Shown: positions 1-7,406 of the stretch, piece after piece
How positions within the stretch are numbered: position 1 is the first letter of the stretch
Layout of the letters: each line of letters opens with the position of its first letter
Origin: Bacillota bacterium
Lineage (GTDB): Bacteria; Bacillota; Sulfobacillia; JABLXB01
Length of the DNA stretch: 15,864 bases
Assembly (NCBI GenBank): GCA_024653225.1
Contig: JANLGA010000041.1
Span: 1-15,864 of the forward strand
Reading direction: 5' to 3'
The notes under the pieces: generated by a model
The model's input: the letters and a program-made list of their open reading frames with translations, nothing else
What the model was told of the DNA's origin: nothing
Databases searched by the model: none
Made by a program: the position numbers and the translations under genes

Positions 1-2
1 TC

Positions 3-608
3 CTGTTCCTGGATGGAGACACCGGCGGGCCGGTCGGGCCGTTCCTGGCCGACCTGGCCGCCGCCGTGCTGACAGGCAAACTCGACCTAGCCCTGTCGGG
101 TTGCTTCCGCGAGGACCCGGGCGGTCGGAGCCTCGCCTCGGAAACGGCGCGGGCGAGGGAGTCGCTGAACCGCCGCCTGGGCCTGTGGGGAGCAATAGGA
201 CAGGCGTCACCGTCTCACGGGCCGTTCGCGTGCTCAGCCAGGCTCGCGCGGTGCGCCCGCGCGCGGGATTTCGCCGTGCCGCCCCTCGTCCTCGTCCGCG
301 CGGCAGCCGCGGGAATGGCCGTCGGAGTCGGGGCCCGCTTCCCGCACGCCCTGCTCGGTTCGCCGTACAGGGGGCCGGAACACGCGAGGCTGACAGCCGA
401 AACGATAATCGGCGACTGTGCCGAGGCCATATCGGTCGTGGATGGTCGCAGGCCGTCCCGTCATATCTGGGGCAGGGAGTACCAGGGCCTGAACCCGTAC
501 AGGCGGTTTGACGTCCTGGATGAGCTGGAAGCACAATACCGCGAGGGCGGCGGCCCGGATCGCAGGATACGGACCGCCCTCGGTGGAATGAATGGTCCGG
601 TCGAATGA
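3..608 (+). CDS. Probable family 2 glycosyltransferase, C-terminal part (5' end outside window)
   Basis: The frame is open from the left edge to the TGA at 606-608, giving about 201 residues with no start in view. The first visible residues read FLDGDTGG, which looks like the acidic metal-binding motif of a GT-A fold glycosyltransferase. Next comes a helix of the type found after that motif in family 2 enzymes, then a SPSHGPFACS stretch where acceptor-side residues usually sit. A section near residues 95-150 (VPPLVLVRAAAAGMAVGV, then an HR/H-L-type segment) resembles the end of dolichol-phosphate-mannose-synthase-like enzymes. There is no membrane helix in the visible part, so it is probably cytoplasmic or peripheral. 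Sugar and acceptor cannot be named. The stop overlaps the Shine-Dalgarno site of the next gene, so the two are likely cotranscribed. The coding call is firm; the family call rests on pattern resemblance only. Confidence 0.6.
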   Translation: MFLDGDTGGPVGPFLADLAAAVLTGKLDLALSGCFREDPGGRSLASETARARESLNRRLGLWGAIGQASPSHGPFACSARLARCARARDFAVPPLVLVRAAAAGMAVGVGARFPHALLGSPYRGPEHARLTAETIIGDCAEAISVVDGRRPSRHIWGREYQGLNPYRRFDVLDELEAQYREGGGPDRRIRTALGGMNGPVE

Positions 609-618
609 GGAGGTCGCC

Positions 619-1569
619 ATGGGCAGGCGCCTTTTGGTCGTAGTATTCGCGTGCGTGGCGTTCGCAGCGGGCGCAGCCGCCGGGCTGGGCATCCACGGGT
701 GCCGCACGCCCCCTGCGCCTCTTCCCGCGACGACGCCCCTAGACGGCGGGCGGCAAGAGCCGGCCGGCGAAGCCGCGACTGTCTCCCGCCCGGTCCTTGT
801 GGTGTCGGCGAAGCCCTCTTCTGTGCCCCAGGGGGGGTTGCTTTCCGTCATAGTGGAGGGTGCGCCGGAGGGTGCACCCGTCACGGTGGAACTGTTCGGG
901 AGGGCGGTGGCCGCCTTCTCATCGGGCGAGACGGCCAGGGTCTTCGTCCCGGTGGCGGTGACGCAGGCGCCCGGGGTATTCGAGGTTGACGCGCACTGTG
1001 GTGAGTGCGTGGTGGTGCCCGCGTTCGTCGAGGTGACCCGGCGGGAATTCCCTTCTTCTCACATCGCGGTGACCCAGGAGACCGCGGAGCTCACCCGAAA
1101 CCAGGCAAGAATAGCAGCCGACCAGGCAAAAGTGCGCTCCGCCAGGGCGACGACCAGCCCTCGTCCTTACGGGGAAGGCTCGTTCTCGCTTCCCTTGGAA
1201 GCGGAGGTCACGACACCGTTCGGCCACACCCGCTACGTGAACGGCGTGGAGTCCGGCCGACACTGGGGGATAGATTTTGGGGCGGCGGCCGGTCGCCCGG
1301 TCAAGGCGGCGAATGCCGGAAAGGTGGTCCTCGCGGAAACACTGCTCCTCAGCGGCAACACAGTCATAGTGGACCACGGGCTGAATGTGTTCACTACCTA
1401 CATGCACCTTGCCGACATCTCCGTCAAGCCGGGGGACGTGATCGAAAAAGGCACGACTGTCGGTCACGTGGGATCTACCGGGTTCTCCACCGGTCCACAC
1501 CTTCATTGGTCCGCCACGTGCGGGGGCGAATCATTCGATCCCTCGGCCCTCCTCGAGCTTGACTGGTAA
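619..1569 (+). CDS. Exported M23 family metallopeptidase (LytM/peptidoglycan endopeptidase type)
   Basis: The product has 316 residues. The ATG at 619 is preferred over the in-frame GTG/ATG at 592-594 because GAGGAGG at 607-613 lies five bases before it. It also leaves a clean N-terminus: MGRR, then a hydrophobic Ala-rich stretch to about residue 25, which is a signal peptide or anchor. A Cys at about 28 is preceded by I-H-G, a poor lipobox, so lipoprotein status is doubtful. Residues 60-150 look like a beta-rich, Ig-like spacer and 150-185 like a short charged linker. The C-terminal 100 residues are a complete M23 (lysostaphin/LytM) domain with the zinc ligands H215 and D219 (HWGIDF) and the HLH pair at 294-296. 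The family cleaves peptide cross-bridges in cell-wall peptidoglycan. It directly follows the glycosyltransferase. Its 3' end overlaps the end of the facing CobC-type gene by 39 bases. Confidence 0.9.
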   Translation: MGRRLLVVVFACVAFAAGAAAGLGIHGCRTPPAPLPATTPLDGGRQEPAGEAATVSRPVLVVSAKPSSVPQGGLLSVIVEGAPEGAPVTVELFGRAVAAFSSGETARVFVPVAVTQAPGVFEVDAHCGECVVVPAFVEVTRREFPSSHIAVTQETAELTRNQARIAADQAKVRSARATTSPRPYGEGSFSLPLEAEVTTPFGHTRYVNGVESGRHWGIDFGAAAGRPVKAANAGKVVLAETLLLSGNTVIVDHGLNVFTTYMHLADISVKPGDVIEKGTTVGHVGSTGFSTGPHLHWSATCGGESFDPSALLELDW

Positions 1570-2253
1570 CGGTGTCCCCGCCCGGCGGATTAAGTCAACG
1601 CACCAGTCCACTGGCGAAGCGGCGTCGGACCTCGTCACGTCGAGTACGGCGTAGGTGCCGGGGGACGCAACGGAGCCCCAGAACCCCTCGCGCTGCGGGC
1701 CGCCCCTGACCGCCCAGAGCGCCGCCCTTATCGCCCCGCCGTGCGATGTCACGATGACGAACGGGACACCGCGGCGGCCGTCTCCTGCGTACGACGCCCC
1801 AGCACTGCTCCCGCCGGTTCGCAATGCCTCCTCGATTATGTCGCGAAGCGCCCCCATGACCCGGTCGGTCAGCTCCCGCAGGCTCTCTCCTCCCGGGGGG
1901 CTGATTGCGTCCGGCTTGTCCAACCACGCCGCGTACATGGACCCGTAGACGTCCGCGACCTCGTCAACGGTAAGACCTTCCCACTCCCCGAAACGCATCT
2001 CGCGCAAGCGAGGATCCAACTTGACCGGCAGGCCGTGCGGCGCGGCTATGGATTCGGCGGTCGCTTTCGCCCTGGAAAGGTCGCTCGAGTAGACCGCGCT
2101 CACGTTCCACGACTGCATGGAGCGCGCAAGCGCGCGGGCTTGGGCGAACCCGTTCGCGTTGAGCGGGATGTCGAGGTGCCCTTGGTAGCGTGCCGCCACA
2201 TTCCAATCCGTCTCGCCGTGGCGTACAAGCGCTACTCTCAGAATCGAAGCCAC
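1531..2253 (-). CDS. cobC: Histidine phosphatase family protein, probable alpha-ribazole phosphatase
   Basis: The phosphoglycerate-mutase-like fold is shown by RHGETDWN with the nucleophile His at about residue 12, the Arg in SDLSRA near 61, FGEWEG near 89 and the second catalytic His in VTSHGG near 171. Many proteins share these motifs. The assignment to alpha-ribazole phosphatase, which removes the 5' phosphate of alpha-ribazole or cobalamin phosphate, rests on its place as last gene after cobT, cobU and cobS. A Gly/Ala/Ser-rich insert lies around residues 147-160, and the C-terminal tail is some 30 residues longer than in many relatives. The start is uncertain. The GTG at 2253 puts RHGE 11 residues from the N-terminus, as is usual. 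A GTG at 2283 would add ten residues and overlap cobS more deeply, and a CTG at 2241 would form a CTGA overlap with the cobS stop. Confidence 0.8.
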   Translation of the reverse strand: MASILRVALVRHGETDWNVAARYQGHLDIPLNANGFAQARALARSMQSWNVSAVYSSDLSRAKATAESIAAPHGLPVKLDPRLREMRFGEWEGLTVDEVADVYGSMYAAWLDKPDAISPPGGESLRELTDRVMGALRDIIEEALRTGGSSAGASYAGDGRRGVPFVIVTSHGGAIRAALWAVRGGPQREGFWGSVASPGTYAVLDVTRSDAASPVDWCVDLIRRAGTPLPVKLEEGRGIE

Positions 2254-3020
2254 AGCGACCACCCATCCCTTAACATGGTCCACAACACGAGTATCGTGGC
2301 TTCCGACAGTTCACAGGCCGCTCCGTACGTGTCCCCGGTGAGTCCTCCGAGAAGCCCGCTCACCCGGCGGCAGAACGCGTACGTCGCTCCGGCCGATCCT
2401 ACCAGGAGCGCCACGCCCATGGGCCCGGCCACAGCGCCCGCCGCAAGGACGGCCGCCAGGCTCGACGCCACTAAGTGAGGCGCGCCGACGCGGCGTGCGA
2501 ACGATCCCATCCCTTCCGGCCTCGCGTACGGGAACAGGCCGAGGCAGACGACCATGTTCGTCCTCCCGGCGACCGGGGCCAGCAGGAGTCCGCGCAGGGC
2601 GTCAGCGCCCTCCAGCGACGCGACCGCCGCGAACTTCACGAGCAGCACAATAATGGCGACGGCCACCGCCATCGCTCCCACTCTGCCGTCCCTCATGATC
2701 TCCAGGGCGCGTTCCCTTCCGCCACCGGAAAGAATGCCGTCCGCGGAATCCATCAGGCCGTCGAGGTGCATCCCGCCGGTAACGAGTTCCCAGGACGCAA
2801 CGGTGAGCGACGCGACGAGCAGCGGTGGGACGATGGGGCTCAACGCGTAGTGCCCCGCCGCGAGCACCGCCCCGACGACCGCCCCCACCAACGGGAAGAA
2901 CGCGCAGGCACCCGCCAACCGCTCCTCCGTGGTCGCCGTCGCAACCGGAACGGGAAACCTCGTCAGGAGCTTGAGTGCCAGGGCGGCATCGTGGGCGGCC
3001 CGACACACCCCCGCCTTCAA
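2238..3020 (-). CDS. cobS: Adenosylcobinamide-GDP ribazoletransferase (cobalamin synthase)
   Basis: CobS is an integral membrane enzyme that joins adenosylcobinamide-GDP to alpha-ribazole (or its phosphate), the last assembly step of the cobalamin lower ligand. The 260 residues show the family signatures in order: LLTRFPVP at about 18-25, GGMHLDGLMDSADG at 82-95, the ALEIMRDGRVGAM motif from about 105, and GGLTGDTYGAACELSE at 225-240. Several hydrophobic segments lie between them, as expected for a polytopic protein, and the length matches the family. The TTG at 3020 overlaps the cobU stop as TTGA, with GGAGG at 3033-3037 twelve bases upstream. An alternative GTG at 3008 has GAAGG five bases before it and cannot be excluded. 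A start at 3101 would run deep into cobU and adds a non-conserved Arg-rich leader, so it was not used. Confidence 0.93.
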   Translation of the reverse strand: MKAGVCRAAHDAALALKLLTRFPVPVATATTEERLAGACAFFPLVGAVVGAVLAAGHYALSPIVPPLLVASLTVASWELVTGGMHLDGLMDSADGILSGGGRERALEIMRDGRVGAMAVAVAIIVLLVKFAAVASLEGADALRGLLLAPVAGRTNMVVCLGLFPYARPEGMGSFARRVGAPHLVASSLAAVLAAGAVAGPMGVALLVGSAGATYAFCRRVSGLLGGLTGDTYGAACELSEATILVLWTMLRDGWSLWLRF

Positions 3021-3667
3021 GGTTCTTGCACGCCTCCGGTCCACCCCGCCACTACGGGGCCGGGCTTCAGCCTGACGGGGATCCCCGAGCATACGAACCA
3101 CACCTCGTCCGCCGCCTGCGCGACAACCTGGTTCGCCCGCCCGGCAACATCCCTGTAGAGGCGGGCCGCCGGGTACTCCGGAACGATGCCGCTGCCCACC
3201 TCGTTCGTGACCACGACGGTGAACAGCCCGGAGGACCTCGCCGCGGCGATCAGTCTCATCACGGTATCCAGGCAGTCTCCGGCTTTGCGCTCCATAGCCG
3301 AGTACCTCGCGTCATCCATCGCCCTGTCGTCCTCGCCGAGCCACATTTCCCCGAGGAGCACGTTCGACACGAGCACAGTAAGACAGTCAATTATTACGCC
3401 GCACGGGGCCGGGGCTCTACCGGCGGCGGACCGCAGGACCGCCCCCGGATCGGTGGTGGCTTCGACGACCTCCCAGGTGGAGGGCCTCCTTCGTCTGTGT
3501 TCCGCGATCCTACCCTCCATCTCGCGGTCGCGCGCCACGGCAGTGGCGACGTAAAGGACGTTCGTCCCCCTCGCGGAAACCATGGCCTCGGCGAGCCTGC
3601 TCTTTCCGCTTCTCGCACCCCCGGTGATCAGGACGAGCCTGCCGCCGGTCCCCGCCGCATCATTCAT
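3017..3667 (-). CDS. cobU: Bifunctional adenosylcobinamide kinase / adenosylcobinamide-phosphate guanylyltransferase
   Basis: CobU phosphorylates adenosylcobinamide with ATP or GTP and then transfers GMP to give adenosylcobinamide-GDP, the substrate of CobS. The 216-residue product carries the P-loop GGARSGKS at 16-23. The YVATAVARDREME stretch follows, then an RIAEHRRRRP segment containing the His used as the guanylylation site in the family, then the WEVVE motif. VTNEVGSGIVPEYPAARLYRD and GRANQVVAQAADEVW further on are also hallmark stretches. Length and motif order are normal, so an active enzyme is expected in the cytoplasm. The ATG at 3667 overlaps the end of the upstream ATPase gene by eight bases, with a G-rich run just before it, and the gene ends inside the TTGA start of cobS. 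It is therefore likely to be translated in step with both neighbours. Confidence 0.95.
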   Translation of the reverse strand: MNDAAGTGGRLVLITGGARSGKSRLAEAMVSARGTNVLYVATAVARDREMEGRIAEHRRRRPSTWEVVEATTDPGAVLRSAAGRAPAPCGVIIDCLTVLVSNVLLGEMWLGEDDRAMDDARYSAMERKAGDCLDTVMRLIAAARSSGLFTVVVTNEVGSGIVPEYPAARLYRDVAGRANQVVAQAADEVWFVCSGIPVRLKPGPVVAGWTGGVQEP

Positions 3668-5003
3668 TCGCTTTTCCCCCCGGCGCCGCGCCTTCTCGTG
3701 GGGCCCGCACGCAGAACCCTTCCACCGCGGCTATGACCGAGTCGTCATCCCGGCACCAGGCCACCCTGATCCGCGGGTCCGAGGCCGCCCTCTCCCTGAA
3801 GGCGCTCAGCAACGCCGACGCCCGACCACCCGTGTAGTCGCGCCGTTCGACCTCCACGTCCTCCACCACCACGAGCGGGGTACCGGACAGCGCCGCCTGG
3901 ACCGCCGTCTCGAGATTCTTGAGGTTCCCGGGACCGAAGGGGATATTACCCAAGACCACGGCGGACGCCCCTTTCATCAGGTCGGAGTTCCTCGCTGCAT
4001 CTGCGTCGGTCACGGGCGAAAACGGAGGGATCTCGACGATCCTCGCGCCGAGGGAGCGCGCCTTCTCCCAGTCACCGTCGCCGGCGTTCAGGACCCCCGT
4101 CGACAGGGAAAAGCCGTTTCGCCAGAGGGCGTCCATCAGTCTCGCACCCATGGCGCCGCCCCCGACCACGTGGACCCTTCCGCCTCCCCGCGCACGCCTG
4201 ACCGTCCTATCTCCGCCCCGGGACGGCTTGGGCAACACGATCACGTGGGGCCGCGCGTGAACCGGGTGGCGGACTACCAGCACCTCGCTCCCGTACGCGG
4301 ACCGAATGTTGGACGGCGTGAGCACATCCTCGGGCGTGCCGCTGTCGAGGACCACCCCGCCTTTCATGAGGATGAGGGACCGGCAGTATTGCGCGGCCAA
4401 ATTGAGGTCGTGCATGACCACGACCACGGACAGGTTCTCATTCCTGTTCAAGCTCGATATCAGGTCCATGATGTCGGCCTGGTACCCTATGTCGAGGAAT
4501 GACGTCGGCTCGTCGAGAAGCAGGATTTGGGGTTCCTGCGCCAGCGCCCTGGCGATGAGTACGCGCTGGCGCTCACCGGAGCTCGTCTCCGTTATGCGCC
4601 GGTGTTCCAGGTGCGCGATCCCCGTGAGTGACAGGCATTTCCGGGCTATCTCGACGTCCGCCGCGGATTCGCGCTGGAATCTCCCGAGGTGGGGAAGCCG
4701 CCCCATCAGGACCACTTCGAGCACGGAGAAGCCGAATTCCGTGGCCGGATCCTGCCCGACGACGGCGAGCCTCCGCGCGACACTCGCGGGATCCTGCGAG
4801 TAGATGTCGCGCCCGTCGAGCAACACGGCCCCCCGGGTCGGTCTGAGCACGCGACTCATGGTCCTCAGCAGCGTGGACTTGCCCGAGCCGTTGGGGCCCA
4901 CGATTCCGGTGAAGTCGCCGCGTCGGACCTCGAAGTTCACTCCTTCGAGCGCGGGGACGCAACCGTAGGAACAGACCACCCCGTGGACCGAGATCCGAAT
5001 CAA
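3660..5003 (-). CDS. btuD: Corrinoid/iron-siderophore-type ABC transporter ATPase fused to an extra C-terminal Rossmann-like domain
   Basis: Residues 1-260 are an ABC ATPase of the BtuD/FecE/HmuV group: Walker A GPNGSGKST at 36-44, Q-loop Q84, signature SSGERQ at 141-146, Walker B ILLLDEPTS at 160-168, switch His198 in VVVMHDLNLA. The signature has Ser where most relatives have the first Gly of SGG. Riboswitch control and the cob neighbours point to corrinoid import. Typical BtuD proteins end near residue 260. This one continues through a basic linker (about 262-275) into some 170 residues with HVVGGGAMG at 278-286, VLNAGDGDW near 304-312, and IPFGPGNLKNLE near 354-365, described in the findings. 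The TTG at 5003 is the likely start because it overlaps the permease stop as TTGA and has GGAGG nine bases upstream. The frame stays open far upstream through the permease gene, but that part is antisense-like noise. Confidence 0.9.
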   Translation of the reverse strand: MIRISVHGVVCSYGCVPALEGVNFEVRRGDFTGIVGPNGSGKSTLLRTMSRVLRPTRGAVLLDGRDIYSQDPASVARRLAVVGQDPATEFGFSVLEVVLMGRLPHLGRFQRESAADVEIARKCLSLTGIAHLEHRRITETSSGERQRVLIARALAQEPQILLLDEPTSFLDIGYQADIMDLISSLNRNENLSVVVVMHDLNLAAQYCRSLILMKGGVVLDSGTPEDVLTPSNIRSAYGSEVLVVRHPVHARPHVIVLPKPSRGGDRTVRRARGGGRVHVVGGGAMGARLMDALWRNGFSLSTGVLNAGDGDWEKARSLGARIVEIPPFSPVTDADAARNSDLMKGASAVVLGNIPFGPGNLKNLETAVQAALSGTPLVVVEDVEVERRDYTGGRASALLSAFRERAASDPRIRVAWCRDDDSVIAAVEGFCVRAPREGAAPGGKANE

Positions 5004-6025
5004 AGCACAGCGCCTCCAGGGTTCCCGGCACGCGCACCGCGGACGCGCCCGAGGAGATAGACGAACACCGGACCCCCGATGAGCGCCGTTATGATGCCGA
5101 CCGGCACCTCGAGGGGTGGTGCAACCCCGCGGCCGGCGGCGTCGCAGATCACGGTGGATGCGGCGCCGGCCAGGGCCGCGGCCGGGATGAGAAACCTGTG
5201 GTCGGGACTCACCATGCGGCACACGTGCGGAACGACCATCCCGACGAATCCTATGAGCCCCGCCGAAGAGACAGCGGACGCGGTGAGCAGCGCGGCCGCC
5301 CAGACCAGCGCCCCCCTGACGAGTCCGACGTTGACCCCCAGGTGAGCGGCCGTTTCCTCGCCGAGCGTGATCGCATTGAGCTCCCGGGACAGCGCGAAGG
5401 AGCAGGCGATCCCGGCGGCGCAGTACGGTGCGGCCATTATCACCAGGTCCCAACTGGCCTGCGACAGGCCGCCCATGAGCCACAACCACACCTGGTGTAT
5501 CCTGGTGCCGAATACGTATGTGACCGCGGATATGGCCGCCGACAAGAAGGAGCTCACGGCTACTCCCGACAGGAGCAGGCCCGTGACCGTCGAACGCCCG
5601 CCGATCAAGGAGAGTCGCTGCACGAGCAGGATGGCGGCCAACGCGCCGGCCATGGCGAACAGCGGCAAGGCACTGAGCCCGCCCACCGCTATTCGCGGGT
5701 TGAGGATTATGGCCACGACCGCTCCGAAAGAGGCACCGGAAGATACCCCGATGACGTATGGGTCGGCGAGGGGATTCATGAACACTCCCTGCAGGATCGC
5801 CCCGGACACCGCAAGGCTGGCTCCGACGATGCAAGCCAGGGCGACCCGCGGCGCCCTCACGGCCACCAGGATGTCGGCGTGCCGAACGGCGCCTGGGCCG
5901 CCCAGTATCGCGCGCACCACTTCCCCCGGCGTCATCCTGACCGCGCCGGTGCACAGCGACGCGAACACCGACACTTGCAGTACGACGGCGAGCGCCAAGA
6001 GCGTGGGGCCCTGCCTGCCTCTCAA
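5000..6025 (-). CDS. btuC: FecCD/BtuC-family ABC transporter permease, probably for corrinoids
   Basis: The 341-residue product has the alternating hydrophobic segments of a ten-helix FecCD permease. Conserved stretches appear in order: GASLAVSGAILQGVFMNPLADP, the PYVIGVSSGAS loop, then GEETAAHLGV before a long helix. GLIGFVGMVVPHVCR follows, which is the coupling-helix region that docks on the ATPase, and PLEVPVGIITALIGGP lies near the C-terminus. The family imports iron-siderophores, haem or vitamin B12; B12 or cobinamide is inferred from the riboswitch and neighbours. The TTG at 6025 overlaps the cobT stop as TTGA and has GGAGG nine bases upstream. A GTG at 6034 abuts that Shine-Dalgarno site and is too close to use it. 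An earlier start at 6112 would add an Arg-rich, non-conserved leader inside cobT. The ATPase follows with its own TTGA overlap. No substrate-binding protein gene is in the window. Confidence 0.9.
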   Translation of the reverse strand: MRGRQGPTLLALAVVLQVSVFASLCTGAVRMTPGEVVRAILGGPGAVRHADILVAVRAPRVALACIVGASLAVSGAILQGVFMNPLADPYVIGVSSGASFGAVVAIILNPRIAVGGLSALPLFAMAGALAAILLVQRLSLIGGRSTVTGLLLSGVAVSSFLSAAISAVTYVFGTRIHQVWLWLMGGLSQASWDLVIMAAPYCAAGIACSFALSRELNAITLGEETAAHLGVNVGLVRGALVWAAALLTASAVSSAGLIGFVGMVVPHVCRMVSPDHRFLIPAAALAGAASTVICDAAGRGVAPPLEVPVGIITALIGGPVFVYLLGRVRGARAGNPGGAVL

Positions 6026-7119
6026 CGTGTCCACCCTCCCGCGCGGGACACACCGGCGTCGGCGAAGGTGCTCATCTCCCTGACGATCCGGCAAGCCGCC
6101 TCGACGAGCCACATCGCCAGCACCGCCCCCGTCCCTTCTCCCAGCCTCATCCTCATCCTGAGCGCCGGCTCCAGGCCGATCATGCGCAGGGCCGCCGCGT
6201 GCCCGGGTTCCTCGGAGAGGTGGGAGGCGATCGCGAACTCCGACACCCCCGGGCGCAGCGACTCGGCCAAGACCGCCCCAACCGCCGATATGAATCCGTC
6301 AACGATCACGGGCACTCTCTGGGTCGCCGCCGCAAGTATCGCACCCGCGATCGCGCCTATCTCGAAACCTCCAACCTTGGACAGGACGTCGAGGGGGTCC
6401 GACGGGTCGGGACGGTTCGCGCCCAGGGCCCTCTCTATGACGGCTACCTTCCGTCTCAGTCCCTCGTCATCCACCCCGGTTCCCCTCCCGGTCACCTCCG
6501 CGGGCTGAAACCCTCCAAGCGCCGAGAGCATCGCCGCGCTCGCGGTGGTGTTGCCGATGCCCATGTCACCCGTGGCCACGATGTCGGCTCCCCGGCCTAT
6601 CTCCGCGAGGCAGGTCCGGATCCCCGCCTCGATGCAGGCGATGGCTTCCTCCCTGGTCATCGCGGGGCCCTGGGTCATGTCTCGCGTGCCCTTCCCGCAC
6701 TTGTCCACCCTCAAGGCGGCCCCGGCCACCCCGGGTACCGTACCCCGTCGGTCCGCCGCGAGATCCGCGGCCACTCCGACGTCAGTGACCACCACCCGCG
6801 CCCCCACCTGGCGTGCCAGCACGTTCACGGCGGCCCCGCCGCGCATGAAATTGAGCACCATCTGACCGGTGACCTCCCGGGGGTACGCGCTGACGCCGCG
6901 CGCCGCCACGCCGTGGTCCCCGGCCATGACCAGCACGACCTTGTTCCGGAGGCTGGGGCCTATCTCCCCGGTTATGCCCGCAACTCTTATCGCGATGTCT
7001 TCCAACATCCCGAGGCTGCCGGGCGGTTTCGTGAGGGAGTCCAGCCTGCGCCTGCACGCCTCCATCGCGCCGGCGTCCGGAGACCCGATTCTCTCCAGGG
7101 TGTTCCGAAGCTCGTCCAC
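6022..7119 (-). CDS. cobT: Nicotinate-nucleotide--dimethylbenzimidazole phosphoribosyltransferase
   Basis: CobT transfers phosphoribose from nicotinate mononucleotide to a lower-ligand base, usually 5,6-dimethylbenzimidazole, giving alpha-ribazole phosphate. The 365-residue length is normal. Visible family motifs are LTKPPGSLG at about 29-37, the VVLVMAGDHGV stretch ending near 71, the NFMRGGAAVNVLA segment, VATGDMGIGNTT, the GGFEIGAIAGA helix, IVDGFISAVGA, and RLGEGTGA near 325-332. The Glu at about 328 corresponds to the catalytic base known in the family (E317 in Salmonella). Which base is used cannot be read from the sequence; anaerobes often activate others. The GTG at 7119 has GAGGG six bases upstream. 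It is the first gene after the riboswitch and terminator, so it should be the gene most directly controlled by B12, and it ends in a TTGA overlap with the permease. Confidence 0.95.
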   Translation of the reverse strand: MDELRNTLERIGSPDAGAMEACRRRLDSLTKPPGSLGMLEDIAIRVAGITGEIGPSLRNKVVLVMAGDHGVAARGVSAYPREVTGQMVLNFMRGGAAVNVLARQVGARVVVTDVGVAADLAADRRGTVPGVAGAALRVDKCGKGTRDMTQGPAMTREEAIACIEAGIRTCLAEIGRGADIVATGDMGIGNTTASAAMLSALGGFQPAEVTGRGTGVDDEGLRRKVAVIERALGANRPDPSDPLDVLSKVGGFEIGAIAGAILAAATQRVPVIVDGFISAVGAVLAESLRPGVSEFAIASHLSEEPGHAAALRMIGLEPALRMRMRLGEGTGAVLAMWLVEAACRIVREMSTFADAGVSRAGGWTR

Positions 7120-7142
7120 CGGTCGCCCTCACCCCCGGGATG

Positions 7143-7170
7143 ACAAAAGCCCCCAGCCGGCCGGCTGAGG
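7143..7170 (-). terminator. Intrinsic terminator of the cobalamin riboswitch expression platform
   Basis: Read on the minus strand, CCTCAGCC (7170-7163), loop GGCC and GGCTGGGG (7158-7151) form an eight-base-pair stem with one T-G pair, followed by GCTTTTGT. It lies between the aptamer and the cobT start at 7119. A terminator here is the usual way a Bacillota B12 riboswitch stops transcription when cobalamin is bound. I did not work out the competing antiterminator. Confidence 0.75.
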
Positions 7171-7197
7171 ACTTTGCCATCATCCTCATTCATGCAC

Positions 7198-7360
7198 CGG
7201 CCTGCGGGCAGGTCTCCTGGCTCGAGGTCATCCCGTCGGCGGCTCTGCCTTCCCAGGCACCGAGGCCCAGTGGCAATATGGCTCGTCCGCCTCGGGTCGC
7301 TCTTACAGTGGCGGGACCGCTCGGGCTATTCCCGATTCCCTATTCTCCCCCGCAGGGGCA
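7198..7360 (-). promoter_or_regulatory. Cobalamin (AdoCbl) riboswitch aptamer upstream of cobT
   Basis: The minus strand holds the conserved elements in the right order. The 5' P1 strand CCTGCGGG (7356-7349) comes first. Next are AATAGGGAA, CCCGCCACTGTAA (7315-7303), GCCACTG (7274-7268) and GGGAAGGC (7254-7247). The B12 box GAGCCAGGAGACCTGCC (7223-7207) is followed by the 3' P1 strand CCCGCAGG (7208-7201), which pairs perfectly with the 5' strand. This is a complete aptamer. With the terminator at 7143-7170 it should reduce expression of cobT, the permease, the ATPase, cobU, cobS and cobC when cobalamin is plentiful. P1 begins only about 50 bases after the ferredoxin stop, so the switch may lie inside a transcript that also carries the ferredoxin. 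Confidence 0.95.
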
Positions 7361-7378
7361 CCCGCAGACTTCGACCAC

Positions 7379-7395
7379 GGCGGGCAGACCCCGCC
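7379..7395 (-). other. Short perfect hairpin after the ferredoxin stop
   Basis: On the minus strand GGCGGG, loop GTCTG, CCCGCC form a six-base-pair stem starting about 11 bases after the ferredoxin stop. No T-run follows, so it is not a standard intrinsic terminator. It may act as a 3' stability hairpin or have no role. Confidence 0.35.
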
Positions 7396-7406
7396 GCGAT
7401 GTGATG

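Noticed and set aside
619..705. Lipoprotein signal in the M23 peptidase (Cys at about residue 28).
   Set aside because: The residues before the Cys are I-H-G; His at -2 does not fit a lipobox, so only a signal peptide or N-terminal anchor is claimed.
234..884. A 216-codon minus-strand open frame over the glycosyltransferase and M23 genes.
   Set aside because: The product is motif-free and Arg/Pro-rich. The two plus-strand genes have family motifs and a proper Shine-Dalgarno site.
5004..6053. The ATPase reading frame stays open upstream for about 350 more codons, which would give a 797-residue protein.
   Set aside because: That stretch is Arg/Gly/His-rich with no recognisable motif and covers the permease gene in another frame, whose conserved helices and coupling motif are clear. 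The TTG at 5003 has a Shine-Dalgarno site and a stop/start overlap.
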